A stretch of DNA of 64,000 bases from Streptomyces asoensis (GTDB lineage: Bacteria > Actinomycetota > Actinomycetes > Streptomycetales > Streptomycetaceae): positions 1,364,001 through 1,428,000 of the forward strand of contig NZ_BNEB01000005.1 in assembly GCF_016860545.1 (NCBI RefSeq), in the 5' to 3' direction. Positions 33,697-41,408 of the stretch are shown one piece after another; the first letter of the stretch is position 1, and each line of letters begins with the position of its first letter. Under the pieces are notes generated by a model, which saw only the letters and a list, made by a program, of their open reading frames with translations, searched no databases and was not told the origin of the DNA. The position numbers and the translations under genes are program-made.

Positions 33697-34753
33697 GGCC
33701 GGGCCTCCCCTCGGTGAGGCCGTAGGCGTGGCACGCCCGGCGGTAGCGGTCCAGGCAGCGGGCCCACGGGCCGGCGTCCGTCCGGAATTCCAGCAGCCAC
33801 GGTGTCAGGGCCGCCGAGAAGTCGGCGCTGGACTCGCTCGGCAGCAGGGACGGCAGGTTGTCGATGGCGATCAGGTCGAGCGGGGGTTCCTTGCGCAGCC
33901 GGCGCACGGGGTCCGACCACTCGGTGGTGCGGTCGTACACCGGCAGGACGTTGAGCGGCGAGCCGACGTCGCAGGTGACGTCGCACAGGGTGCGCAGCCG
34001 GCGGGCCGGATCGTCGAGGTCCTCCTCGCGGACGAACGGCGGCACCGGGGTGGTGGCCAGGACGCAGTTGACGAGGACGTCGTGGGCCAGCAGGGCGGCG
34101 CGGTCCAGGTCGCGGGTCTCGGCGAGATCCCAGCGGACGGGATCCACGCCGGCCGTGGTGAACGCCGCCAGGGCGCCGCGGCCGCTGCGGCCGAGGGCGC
34201 CGACGACGAGGGCGGTGAAGTCCGCGTCGCCGGGGGCCGCGCGCAGGGTCCGGTCCAACTGCTCCCGGTCCGTAGGGTGCAGGGGGGCGGTCAAGGACCC
34301 GCGGTGGTGGAGGACCGCCAGTGCCGCGCCCAGGTAGCCCGCCCAGAAGCCGAAGGCGGCGAGCCTGCGCCCGGCGTCGTCGACGAGGTACTCCAGATCC
34401 AGCAGCGCCCCTCCCCCGGCGGCGAACCGGGTCAACAGCGCCTCGGCGCCCGGCTGTTCCTTGTAGGCGTGGCCGAAGAGGATGTGCCGGTGCGGCAACC
34501 GGTCCGGATCGTCGGGGAGTTCCTTCAGGCCGAGGACGACGGTCTGCGGGGGCGCGGACACCCAGGTGCCGGCGGGGACGATCCGGGCGCCGGCGGCCTC
34601 GTACCGCGATGCCGGGAACACGCGCTGCGGGGAGTCCTCCACGGTCAGTCGTACACCGGCCGCGACCAGGCGGCGGGCGTCGTCGGGGACGACCGGGGTG
34701 CGCCGTTCGGTGGAGCGGGTCTCGTGACGCAGCCACAGGTGCAGTTCGGTCAT
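33689..34753 (-). CDS. saccharopine dehydrogenase (LYS1-like, lysine-forming type)
   Basis: The 354-residue protein belongs to the alanine-dehydrogenase/PNT-N superfamily in its LYS1 branch. The N-terminus LRHETRSTERRTPVVPDDARRL, the Lys in VLGLKELPDDP and the His-Lys motif FGHAYKEQPGAEALL match the catalytic region of LYS1 enzymes. It would join or split lysine and 2-oxoglutarate through saccharopine with NAD(H). It follows the FAD oxidase with a 4-bp overlap and leads into the LYS9-like gene, so the two saccharopine steps are encoded side by side. Confidence 0.85.
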   Translation of the reverse strand: MTELHLWLRHETRSTERRTPVVPDDARRLVAAGVRLTVEDSPQRVFPASRYEAAGARIVPAGTWVSAPPQTVVLGLKELPDDPDRLPHRHILFGHAYKEQPGAEALLTRFAAGGGALLDLEYLVDDAGRRLAAFGFWAGYLGAALAVLHHRGSLTAPLHPTDREQLDRTLRAAPGDADFTALVVGALGRSGRGALAAFTTAGVDPVRWDLAETRDLDRAALLAHDVLVNCVLATTPVPPFVREEDLDDPARRLRTLCDVTCDVGSPLNVLPVYDRTTEWSDPVRRLRKEPPLDLIAIDNLPSLLPSESSADFSAALTPWLLEFRTDAGPWARCLDRYRRACHAYGLTEGRPGRD

Positions 34754-35895
34754 ACGCGGTTGACCTCCGGACGCGGGGCGTCGGCCGCGAAACGGTCGGC
34801 GCTCAGGGGCGTGACGTCCACGAAGGGTACGCGGCCGAGAACGAGGTCACGGACGACCTCGCCGACGGCCGGTCCCTGGAGGAAACCATGGCCGGAGAAG
34901 CCCGTCGCGTAGAGGAACCGGGACACCGAGGACGCCTCGCCGATCAGCGCGTTGTGGTCCGGCGTGATCTCGTACAGCCCCGCCCAGCCCCCGGTGCGGC
35001 GCAGGTCGAGCAGGGCCGGGGCGCGGTGCTCCATGGCGGCGGTGAGGCGCGGGATCCACCGCTCGTGGGTGTCGGTGGCGAAGCCCGGCCGCTCGTCGGG
35101 GTCGGACATGCCGACCAGGAGGCCGGGGCCCTCGGCGTGGAAGTAGAGGCTGCTGGTGAAGTCGATGGTCATGGGGAGGTCCGGGGGCAGGCCGGGAACC
35201 GGTCCGGTGACCGCGATCTGGCGGCGCAGCGGCTGCACCGGCAGGTCCACGCCGGCCATCGCGCCGACGCCCCGGGACCAGGCGCCGGCCGCGCAGACCA
35301 CCGTGTCGGTGGTGATCCGCCCGGCGGTGGTCAGCACGGCGGTGATCGTGTCGCCGCGGCGTTCGATGCCGGTGACCGCGGTGTGCCGCAGGATGCGGGC
35401 CCCGTGGCGGCGGGCGGCGGCCGCGTACCCGTGGACGACGGCCTCCGGGGTGCAGTGGCCGTCGTCGGGCGAGAACGCGGCCGCGAGGAGCCCCTCGGTG
35501 CGGATCAGCGGGGACAGCCGCCGTGCCTCGGCGGGGTCGATCATCCGGCTGGGCACACCGAGCGCGTTCTGGAGGCGCACGCCCGCCTGGAAGGAGGCGA
35601 CCTCCTCGGGCGTGGACAGCAGGAAGAGGTAGCCGACGCGGCGCAGTCCGATGTCGGCTCCGATCTCCTCACCGAACCGTCCGAACGCCTCCAGACTGCG
35701 GGCCCCGAGCCGGATGTTCACCTCGTCGGAGAACTGGGCGCGCACCCCGCCCGCGGCTTTCGAGGTCGAGCCCGCGCCGAGTTCGTCGCGTTCGACCAGC
35801 AGGACGTCGGGTACGCCGGCGGCGGCGAGGTGACGGGCGATGCTCGTGCCCATCACCCCGCCGCCGATGACGACGACCGAGGCATGCGTGTTCAC
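34750..35895 (-). CDS. FAD-dependent amine/amino-acid oxidase (DAO family)
   Basis: A 381-residue flavoprotein with the dinucleotide motif VVVIGGGVMGTSIARHLAAAG at the N-terminus, LLVERDELGAGSTSKAAGGVR, and the C-terminal FAD site GLYEITPDHNALIG ... LYATGFSGHGFLQGPAVGE. This is the sarcosine oxidase/glycine oxidase/DadA-like group. It heads the operon with the two saccharopine-type enzymes and may oxidise a secondary amine or imino acid produced or used by them. The substrate is not evident. Confidence 0.86.
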   Translation of the reverse strand: MNTHASVVVIGGGVMGTSIARHLAAAGVPDVLLVERDELGAGSTSKAAGGVRAQFSDEVNIRLGARSLEAFGRFGEEIGADIGLRRVGYLFLLSTPEEVASFQAGVRLQNALGVPSRMIDPAEARRLSPLIRTEGLLAAAFSPDDGHCTPEAVVHGYAAAARRHGARILRHTAVTGIERRGDTITAVLTTAGRITTDTVVCAAGAWSRGVGAMAGVDLPVQPLRRQIAVTGPVPGLPPDLPMTIDFTSSLYFHAEGPGLLVGMSDPDERPGFATDTHERWIPRLTAAMEHRAPALLDLRRTGGWAGLYEITPDHNALIGEASSVSRFLYATGFSGHGFLQGPAVGEVVRDLVLGRVPFVDVTPLSADRFAADAPRPEVNRV

Positions 35896-35922
35896 CCGGG
35901 CGGCTCCTTCCCGCGGCGGCGG

Positions 35923-35950
35923 CCCCGGCCCTCGCGCCGGGACCGGGGCT
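35923..35950 (-). terminator. possible terminator after the GTP cyclohydrolase gene
   Basis: GCCCCGG (35923-35929) pairs with CCGGGGC (35944-35950), and the 14-nt interior can add a CCC/GGG pairing. It lies 58 bp downstream of the cyclohydrolase stop and just upstream of the FAD oxidase start. Confidence 0.4.
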
Positions 35951-36007
35951 GTCGTGCGCCGTGGCCGCCCCGATCCCTACCCGCCCGGAGGGTGGTGCGA
36001 AGCGTGT

Positions 36008-36667
36008 TCAGGACCAGTGGGCGACGGCGTCCAGGTGGGGCAGCCGGTGGTCCATGCGCTCCCGCTTGGTGCGCAGGTAGGTGATGTTGTTCTCGCACGG
36101 CTCGATGAGCAGCGGCACTTCCTCGGCGACCCTGATGCCGTTGTCGACCAGCGCCTCGCGCTTGCGCGGGTTGTTCGACATCAGGCGGACGGAGTCCACG
36201 CCGAGGTCGCGCAGGATGTCGGCGGCCACCTTGTAGTCGCGGGCGTCGACCGGGAAGCCGAGCGCCACGTTGGCCTCGACGGTGTCCAGGCCCTCGGCCT
36301 GCAACGCCATCGCCTGGAGCTTGCCGAGCAGCCCGATCCCCCGGCCCTCGTGGCCGCGCAGGTAGACGACTATGCCCCGGCCCTCGGTGACGACGGCCCG
36401 CAGCGCGGACGCCAGCTGGTCGCCGCACTCGCAGTGCTGGGAGCCGAACGCGTCGCCGGTCAGGCACTCCGAGTGCAGCCGGGTCAGCACGTTCTCGGTG
36501 CCGATGTCCCCGTAGACCAGGGCGACCTGCTCGTCACCGCGGTCGTGGTCCATATAGCCGATCGCCTGGAATTTCCCGTACACGGTGGGCAGGGGTGCAT
36601 TCACCACGCGTTCCACACCGGTGCGCTGCGCGGTCTCCGTGCCGAGTACGCCAATTTTTTCTGTCAT
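36008..36667 (-). CDS. GTP cyclohydrolase II homologue with Met at the catalytic Tyr site
   Basis: The 219-residue enzyme has the zinc site complete: HSECLTGDAFGSQHCECG gives Cys68, Cys79 and Cys81. The substrate motif is YLRGHEGRGIGLLGKL. At residue 120 it reads KLQAMALQ, where E. coli RibA has KIRAYALQ; the Tyr is catalytic in standard enzymes. From memory, a Streptomyces coelicolor paralogue (SCO6655) with Met120 stops at the N-formylated pyrimidine (FAPy) because of this change. So this protein probably makes FAPy, not the riboflavin precursor. It is divergent, with a 38-bp gap, from a creatininase-family gene. The start is the ATG of MTEKIGVLG; upstream in-frame codons overlap that gene. 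Confidence 0.92.
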   Translation of the reverse strand: MTEKIGVLGTETAQRTGVERVVNAPLPTVYGKFQAIGYMDHDRGDEQVALVYGDIGTENVLTRLHSECLTGDAFGSQHCECGDQLASALRAVVTEGRGIVVYLRGHEGRGIGLLGKLQAMALQAEGLDTVEANVALGFPVDARDYKVAADILRDLGVDSVRLMSNNPRKREALVDNGIRVAEEVPLLIEPCENNITYLRTKRERMDHRLPHLDAVAHWS

Positions 36668-36705
36668 GATCTGGTTCCTAAGCAGAGACGAAGGGCCGGG
36701 AAGAA

Positions 36706-37488
36706 ATGAGTGGTTCGGACATACGGTCGGCGGCGTACGGACTGGTGCCGGCGGACACCACCGAAGACGTGCGCCGACGGGGCGCGGGCGTCCCGGTACA
36801 GGTCGCCGTCCTGCCCGTCGGAAGCTTCGAACAGCACGGACCGTACCTGCCCTTGGCCACCGACACACTGGTCGCCTGTGCCGTCGCCCGGGAGATCGCC
36901 GGGGCGTACCCGGTGCACCTCCTCCCGCCGGTGACCATCGCCTGCTCGCACGAGCACGCGGCGTGGCCGGGAACCGTCAGCATCTCCTCCGTGACCCTTC
37001 ACGCGGTGGTACGGGACATCGCGGCGTCGCTGCGCCGCTCGGGCGTCGAGGCCCTGGTGCTGGTCAACGGACACGGCGGGAACTACGTCCTGGGCAACGT
37101 CGTCCAGGAGTCCTCCGCCGAAGGCGAGCGGATGGCGCTCTTCCCGGCCCCGGAGGACTGGGAGGCGGCGCTGGAGCGGTCCGGGGTGTCGACCTCGCTG
37201 CTGACCGACATGCACGCCGGGGAGATCGAGACCTCGATCCTGCTGCACGCCCACCCCGAACTCGTCCGGCCCGGTTACGAGTCGGCCGATCTGGTCGCGG
37301 ACGACCGCCGTCATCTGCTCACGCTGGGAATGTCCGCCTATACCGATTCGGGCGTCATCGGCCGTCCTTCCATGGGGTCGGCGGAAAAGGGGAAGGAACT
37401 CCTCGCGAGCCTCACGGATTCCTTCGGCGCGTATTTCTCCTTGCTGACTTCGGAAACCGGGGCGGAGAACGACGCGGGGTCTTCCTGA
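36706..37488 (+). CDS. creatininase-family amidohydrolase (predicted FAPy deformylase, ArfB-like)
   Basis: The 260-residue protein has the creatininase metal site: Glu42, His44 and Asp53 in GSFEQHGPYLPLATDT, plus HEHAAWPGTVSIS, LVNGHGGNYVLGN and the late Glu in MHAGEIETSILLHAHP. Archaeal ArfB, in the same family, removes the formyl group from FAPy phosphate; MftE is another relative. Placed head-to-head with a GTP cyclohydrolase II predicted to release FAPy, deformylation is the obvious role. Its last 151 bp are overlapped by the convergent flippase-like gene. Confidence 0.88.
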   Translation: MSGSDIRSAAYGLVPADTTEDVRRRGAGVPVQVAVLPVGSFEQHGPYLPLATDTLVACAVAREIAGAYPVHLLPPVTIACSHEHAAWPGTVSISSVTLHAVVRDIAASLRRSGVEALVLVNGHGGNYVLGNVVQESSAEGERMALFPAPEDWEAALERSGVSTSLLTDMHAGEIETSILLHAHPELVRPGYESADLVADDRRHLLTLGMSAYTDSGVIGRPSMGSAEKGKELLASLTDSFGAYFSLLTSETGAENDAGSS

Positions 37489-38645
37489 CCGTGCCCGCCA
37501 TGTCCGGGGCCGGCGCTTTCGCCGGCGCCGGACCGCAGTCCCGTGTACCAGCGGACGGCCAGTACGACCGCCCCCGGCAGCGCCGCCACGAAGCTGAGCA
37601 CGCCGTACACGACCGCGACCGTGAGTCCGGTGCTCGCGCCGAGTCCGGCGGCGCCGAACGCCCAGGCGGTGACGCCCTCGCGGGGGCCCCAGCCGCCGAC
37701 GTTGAGCGGCAGGCCCATGGCGAGCAGGGCGAGGACGGCGATCGGCAGCAGCGTGAGCACGGAGGCGCCGGAGCCGGCGACCCGCGCGGCCACGACGAAC
37801 ATGCCGAGGTGTCCGGCCAGCACGACGGCCGACGACAGGGCGACACCGGGTCCGTTGCGCCGCGACAGGAGTCCTTCGCGCGCTTCGGCCAGTCCCGCCC
37901 GCAGCCGCCCGCCGCGACGCGGTGCCGAGGAGTTCATCCGGACCGCGAGGACGACGGCGACGGCGCCCACGCCGGCGAGCAGCACCAGCGGGGCGATCTG
38001 CCGCGCGTCCTGCATGACCGGGGAGGGCAGGGTCAGCAGAACCGTCACGCCTGCCACCGCCAGCACGAGCTGGCCCGCGGTGCGCTCCAGGACCACGGCC
38101 CGCACGCCGCGTCCGACGTCGCCGGCGCTCTGGCCGTGCTTCACCGCGCGGTGCACGTCGCCGAGGACGCCGCCGGGCAGGGCCGCGTTGAGGAACAGCG
38201 CGCGGTAGTAGTCGGCGACGGCCGGGCCGAGCGGCAGCCGGATCCGCAGACCGCGGGCCACCAGCGCCCACCGCCAGGCGCTGAACACCGTGGTGACCGC
38301 GCCGATGCCGAGCCCCACGAGCAGGGTCGGCGTGTCGATCCGGCGCAGTCCGTCGAGGAAGACCCCGGTGCCCAGGCGCCACAGCAGCACACCGAGGATG
38401 AGCACTCCGGCGACCGTCCCGGCGTGGGTGCGCACGGCGCGGTCGGCGAGCAGGGCCCCCAGGCGGGAGGGCTTCTTCACGGGCGGCCCGGTCACGACGA
38501 CACCGATCCGGGCGTCGGACACGGCGGCGCCGGTGCGGGCCGGCGCCGGGCCGCGCGGAGAGCGCCGCGCGACCGCCGCGGCCTGCTCGGCCCACAGCAC
38601 GGGCGGCGCGGCCGTCACCCTCGGGCCCACCGTCTCGGCGCTCAT
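37338..38645 (-). CDS. flippase-like membrane protein (LPG synthase TM/UPF0104 family)
   Basis: A 435-residue protein with about eight hydrophobic helices. RALFLNAALPGGVLGDVHRAVKHG and LPLNVGGWGPREGVTAWAFGAAGL are the two signature segments of the UPF0104/AglD/MprF-like family, which is linked to moving or flipping lipid-linked groups. A roughly 95-residue polar N-terminus precedes the first helix. The start overlaps the methyltransferase stop (ATGA). The last 45 or so residues (a Ser/Pro-rich tail) are read antisense to the creatininase gene, which is unusual and could mark a lost stop codon or a sequence error. Confidence 0.83.
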   Translation of the reverse strand: MSAETVGPRVTAAPPVLWAEQAAAVARRSPRGPAPARTGAAVSDARIGVVVTGPPVKKPSRLGALLADRAVRTHAGTVAGVLILGVLLWRLGTGVFLDGLRRIDTPTLLVGLGIGAVTTVFSAWRWALVARGLRIRLPLGPAVADYYRALFLNAALPGGVLGDVHRAVKHGQSAGDVGRGVRAVVLERTAGQLVLAVAGVTVLLTLPSPVMQDARQIAPLVLLAGVGAVAVVLAVRMNSSAPRRGGRLRAGLAEAREGLLSRRNGPGVALSSAVVLAGHLGMFVVAARVAGSGASVLTLLPIAVLALLAMGLPLNVGGWGPREGVTAWAFGAAGLGASTGLTVAVVYGVLSFVAALPGAVVLAVRWYTGLRSGAGESAGPGHGGHGQEDPASFSAPVSEVSKEKYAPKESVRLARSSFPFSADPMEGRPMTPESV

Positions 38646-39709
38646 CGGGCTGTGCCCGTCGGCCGGGCCAGGGCCAGCAGGTCGCTGTGGTGGACGGTGA
38701 CCTGGAGGTCGCCGGCCGCGCAGGCCGCCAGCCGGGCGGCCAGGTAGGCCTCGGCCCGCTCGGCCAGCTCGGGGCGCTCCTCCACGGCCGCGCCGACCCA
38801 GCCGCGCAGCCACTGGGCGGTCAGGCCCACGTTCTCGGGGCCGAGCCGCCAGGGGCTGGGGTGCACCTTGACGGTCGCGCCGTGGGCGCCGAACGCCTCG
38901 CAGGCGACGCTCACGGCGTCGGGGCCGAGGAGGCCGTCGCGCCGCTGATGGTCGTTGAAGGCGGCGGCGATCTCGTCGTCCAGCGGGTCCGGCGAGCTGA
39001 GTTCGACGCGTCCGGCGACCGAGAGCGTCAGCAGCGCCGGGCAGCCCGCGCCGGCGCAGGCCGCGGCGAGCGTCTCGATCTCCTCGCGGGTGAGGACGTC
39101 CAGCAGCGCGGAGGCGGTGACCAGCGAGGCGCCGAGCAGCGCGTCCGGCGTGAGCCGGGCGACGTCGCCGCGCCGGGTCTCGACGGTGACCCGGCTGCCG
39201 TCGGCGGCCGCCCTCGGGGAGGCGACGGCCGCGAAGTGCAGGAGGTAGGGGTCACGGTCGTGCAGGATCCAGTGCTGGGCGCCGTCCAGCCGGGGGGCCA
39301 GCCAGCGGCCCATCGAGCCGGTGCCGCAGCCCAGGTCGTGGATGGCGAACCCGCTGCGTCCGGGCAGGTTGGCGAGCCGGATCCGCAGCGGGTCGAGCAG
39401 CTCCATCGACCGGGCGGCGGCGTCGGCCGGCTCGCGCAGCTCGAGCCACTCGGGGGCGTACCGCGGCTGGTCCTCCGGTCCGACGTCCCGCAGCCGGACC
39501 GTGGGCCGTTCTCCGGCGCGCACCACCGGCCCTGCACCGGCGATGACCGCGTCGCCCGAGGTGTCGGCTGCGGTCCCCCCGTGGGACGCGGAGCCGTCAC
39601 CGGGGACCAGGGACTCCACCACGGGACCAGACTCCTTCCGGACCGGCTGTGCCGGGATTCCGCCCACGCGTCGTGCCACGTCGGCCGGGGTCGCCGTCGT
39701 CTTCCTCAT
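38642..39709 (-). CDS. class I SAM-dependent methyltransferase
   Basis: The 355-residue protein has about 110 N-terminal residues that look disordered, then the SAM-binding motif FAIHDLGCGTGSMGRWLAP, the acidic residue in HWILHDRDPYLLHFA and DVARLTPDALLGASLVTASALLDVLT as later motifs. It methylates an unknown acceptor. It starts inside the glycosyltransferase stop and ends inside the flippase start, both ATGA overlaps, so the three are made together. In this cluster it may decorate the pyrimidine/pteridine or its sugar. Confidence 0.85.
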   Translation of the reverse strand: MRKTTATPADVARRVGGIPAQPVRKESGPVVESLVPGDGSASHGGTAADTSGDAVIAGAGPVVRAGERPTVRLRDVGPEDQPRYAPEWLELREPADAAARSMELLDPLRIRLANLPGRSGFAIHDLGCGTGSMGRWLAPRLDGAQHWILHDRDPYLLHFAAVASPRAAADGSRVTVETRRGDVARLTPDALLGASLVTASALLDVLTREEIETLAAACAGAGCPALLTLSVAGRVELSSPDPLDDEIAAAFNDHQRRDGLLGPDAVSVACEAFGAHGATVKVHPSPWRLGPENVGLTAQWLRGWVGAAVEERPELAERAEAYLAARLAACAAGDLQVTVHHSDLLALARPTGTAR

Positions 39710-40902
39710 GCCGCCCTCCGGGGCTCGCCGGGAAGCCTGCCGAGGACGCCGGCCAGGCTCTGGGCGGTCGTCGCCCATCCGTTCAGGGCCGCCCGGCGGC
39801 CCCGCGCTGCGGCCTTCAGACGGCGTCGTACGTCGGCCTCGCCGAACCAGCCGCGCAGTTCGGCCGCGAGGGCGGCCGGGTCCTCCGGCGGGACGAGGAT
39901 GCCGGGGACACCGCCGTCGGGGGCGCGTCCGACCGCCTCGGGCAGCCCGCCGACGTCCGTCGCCATGACGGGGATGCCGCGGGCGAGTGCCTCGGTGACG
40001 GCCATGCCGTAGGTCTCCGCGTAGGAGGTGAGGACCATCAGGTCGGCCGAGGCGTAGGCGGCGTCGAGTTCTGCGCCGGCCTTCGGGCCCGCCAGCTCCA
40101 GCCGGTCCTGGAGGCCGTAGCGCGCGATGAGGCCGCGCAGATGGGCCACGTACTCCGGGTCCTGGCCGAGGCCGCCCACGCACACGCAGCTCCACGGCAG
40201 GTCCCGCGCCGCGGCCAGCGCCTCGACCAGCCGGTGCTGGCCCTTGCGGGGGGTCACGGCGGCCACGCACAGCAGGCGGGAGACGCCGTCGGTGCCGGAG
40301 GCGAGGGGGGCGATGTCGGCGCCGGGGGCGGCGACGTGCACCCGTTCGGGGGCGAGGCCGTGGTGGGACACCAGGCGGCGGACCGCCCACTCGCTGGTGG
40401 CGACGACGGCGGGGACGGCCCGCAGCACCGCCCGCTCCTTGGCGTCGAGCTCGGCGGCGACCTCGGGGGCGATACCCCGCTCGTCGCCGAGCGCCAGGTG
40501 GACGAGGACGGCGAGCCGCAGCCGCTCCGCCTCGGGGGCGATGATCTCGGGTACCCCGCAGGCCACCAGGCCGTCGATGAGGACGACCGTGCCGTCGGGG
40601 AAGTCACGCAGGGTCCGGGCGAGTTCCGCGCGGGCGGCCGCCTCCGGGCGGGGCCAGGAACCGGCCACCTGGTGCTTGTGCACCTGCCAGCCGAAGCCCG
40701 GCAGGTCCAGGCACAGCCGCCGGTCGTAGGCGTTGCCACCGCTGGGGTTCGCCGGGTCGTCGACGCCGCCGGGCATCACGAACTGCACGGAGCGCAGGGA
40801 CATGGGGATGATCCCGCCCATCTTGGGAAGCGCCGCCTGCGCGGGCACGTAGGCGAGCGGGGCCTGCTGCACGGCGGCCTTCTCCAGGGTCACGTCGGTC
40901 AC
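39706..40902 (-). CDS. family 4 glycosyltransferase
   Basis: A 398-residue GT-B enzyme. MPGGVDDPANPSGGNAYDRRL is the acceptor-domain Gly-rich loop, VAAVTPRKGQHRLVEALAA the donor-domain start, and ETYGMAVTEALARGIPVMATDVGGLPEAV the E-x7-E nucleotide-sugar motif with the retaining mechanism of GT4. It adds a sugar from an NDP- or GDP-sugar. It starts four bases inside the PTPS-like gene. Its location next to a flippase-like protein suggests a membrane-linked or exported glycoside. Confidence 0.88.
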   Translation of the reverse strand: MTDVTLEKAAVQQAPLAYVPAQAALPKMGGIIPMSLRSVQFVMPGGVDDPANPSGGNAYDRRLCLDLPGFGWQVHKHQVAGSWPRPEAAARAELARTLRDFPDGTVVLIDGLVACGVPEIIAPEAERLRLAVLVHLALGDERGIAPEVAAELDAKERAVLRAVPAVVATSEWAVRRLVSHHGLAPERVHVAAPGADIAPLASGTDGVSRLLCVAAVTPRKGQHRLVEALAAARDLPWSCVCVGGLGQDPEYVAHLRGLIARYGLQDRLELAGPKAGAELDAAYASADLMVLTSYAETYGMAVTEALARGIPVMATDVGGLPEAVGRAPDGGVPGILVPPEDPAALAAELRGWFGEADVRRRLKAAARGRRAALNGWATTAQSLAGVLGRLPGEPRRAA

Positions 40903-41297
40903 AGCGCACGCTCGTAACTCGCCCAGGCGACGTGCGACTCGTGCAGGGTGACCGCGAGGGCGGCGATACCGCGGGCGCCCTCGCCGAGCGCGCCCTTGTG
41001 GATCCGCTCCGCGAGCCGGTCCGCGACGACCTTGGCCAGGAACTCCGTCGAGGTGTTGACCCCGGCGAAGTCGGGCTCGTTGTCGAGGTTGCGGTAGTTC
41101 AGCTCGCTGACCACCGCTCCGAGTTCCTGCGTGGCAAGCCCGATGTCGACGACGATGTTGTCGTCGTCCAGCTGCTCGCGGCGGAACGTCGCGTCCACCA
41201 GGAACGTGGCGCCGTGCAGGCGCTGCGCGGGTCCGAAGACCTCGCCGCGGAAGCTGTGGGCGATCATGATGTGATCGCGGACCGTGACACTGAACAA
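40899..41297 (-). CDS. 6-pyruvoyltetrahydropterin synthase (PTPS/QueD)-fold protein with altered active site
   Basis: The 132-residue protein aligns with PTPS/QueD along its length. His14 (MIAHSF) and His28 (RLHGATF) keep two zinc positions, but the third His of the HGH motif is Ala30 and the catalytic Cys is Ala24. The Asp-His pair in the LDHHYLND region of QueD is replaced by LNYRNLDN. The pterin-anchoring Glu is kept (Glu120 in TLHESHVAWASY), as is Asp51. So it probably binds a pyrimidine or pterin but does not run standard chemistry. First gene of a four-gene overlapping run (PTPS, GT4, methyltransferase, flippase). Confidence 0.85.
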   Translation of the reverse strand: MFSVTVRDHIMIAHSFRGEVFGPAQRLHGATFLVDATFRREQLDDDNIVVDIGLATQELGAVVSELNYRNLDNEPDFAGVNTSTEFLAKVVADRLAERIHKGALGEGARGIAALAVTLHESHVAWASYERAL

Positions 41298-41408
41298 CGG
41301 ACGACCCTCCAGGTGCGGCGCGTCTGGTCCCCCGGCCGTTGGCCGCCGGGGGATGCCGTGTAGTACGGCTCTTCGGTTCCCCGTGTTCAGCCTGATCTCA
41401 CTCTTTTC

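Noticed and set aside
36008..36667. Naming the cyclohydrolase ribA (riboflavin synthesis)
   Set aside because: The Tyr-to-Met change at residue 120 and the absence of other riboflavin genes argue against that role.
37338..37488. Calling the flippase-like gene a frameshifted pseudogene
   Set aside because: All membrane helices and family motifs are present before the overlap; only the tail is odd, so I keep it as a gene and report the overlap.
40899..41297. Naming the PTPS-fold gene queD (queuosine synthesis)
   Set aside because: The catalytic Cys and a zinc His are missing and no queC, queE or queF is nearby.
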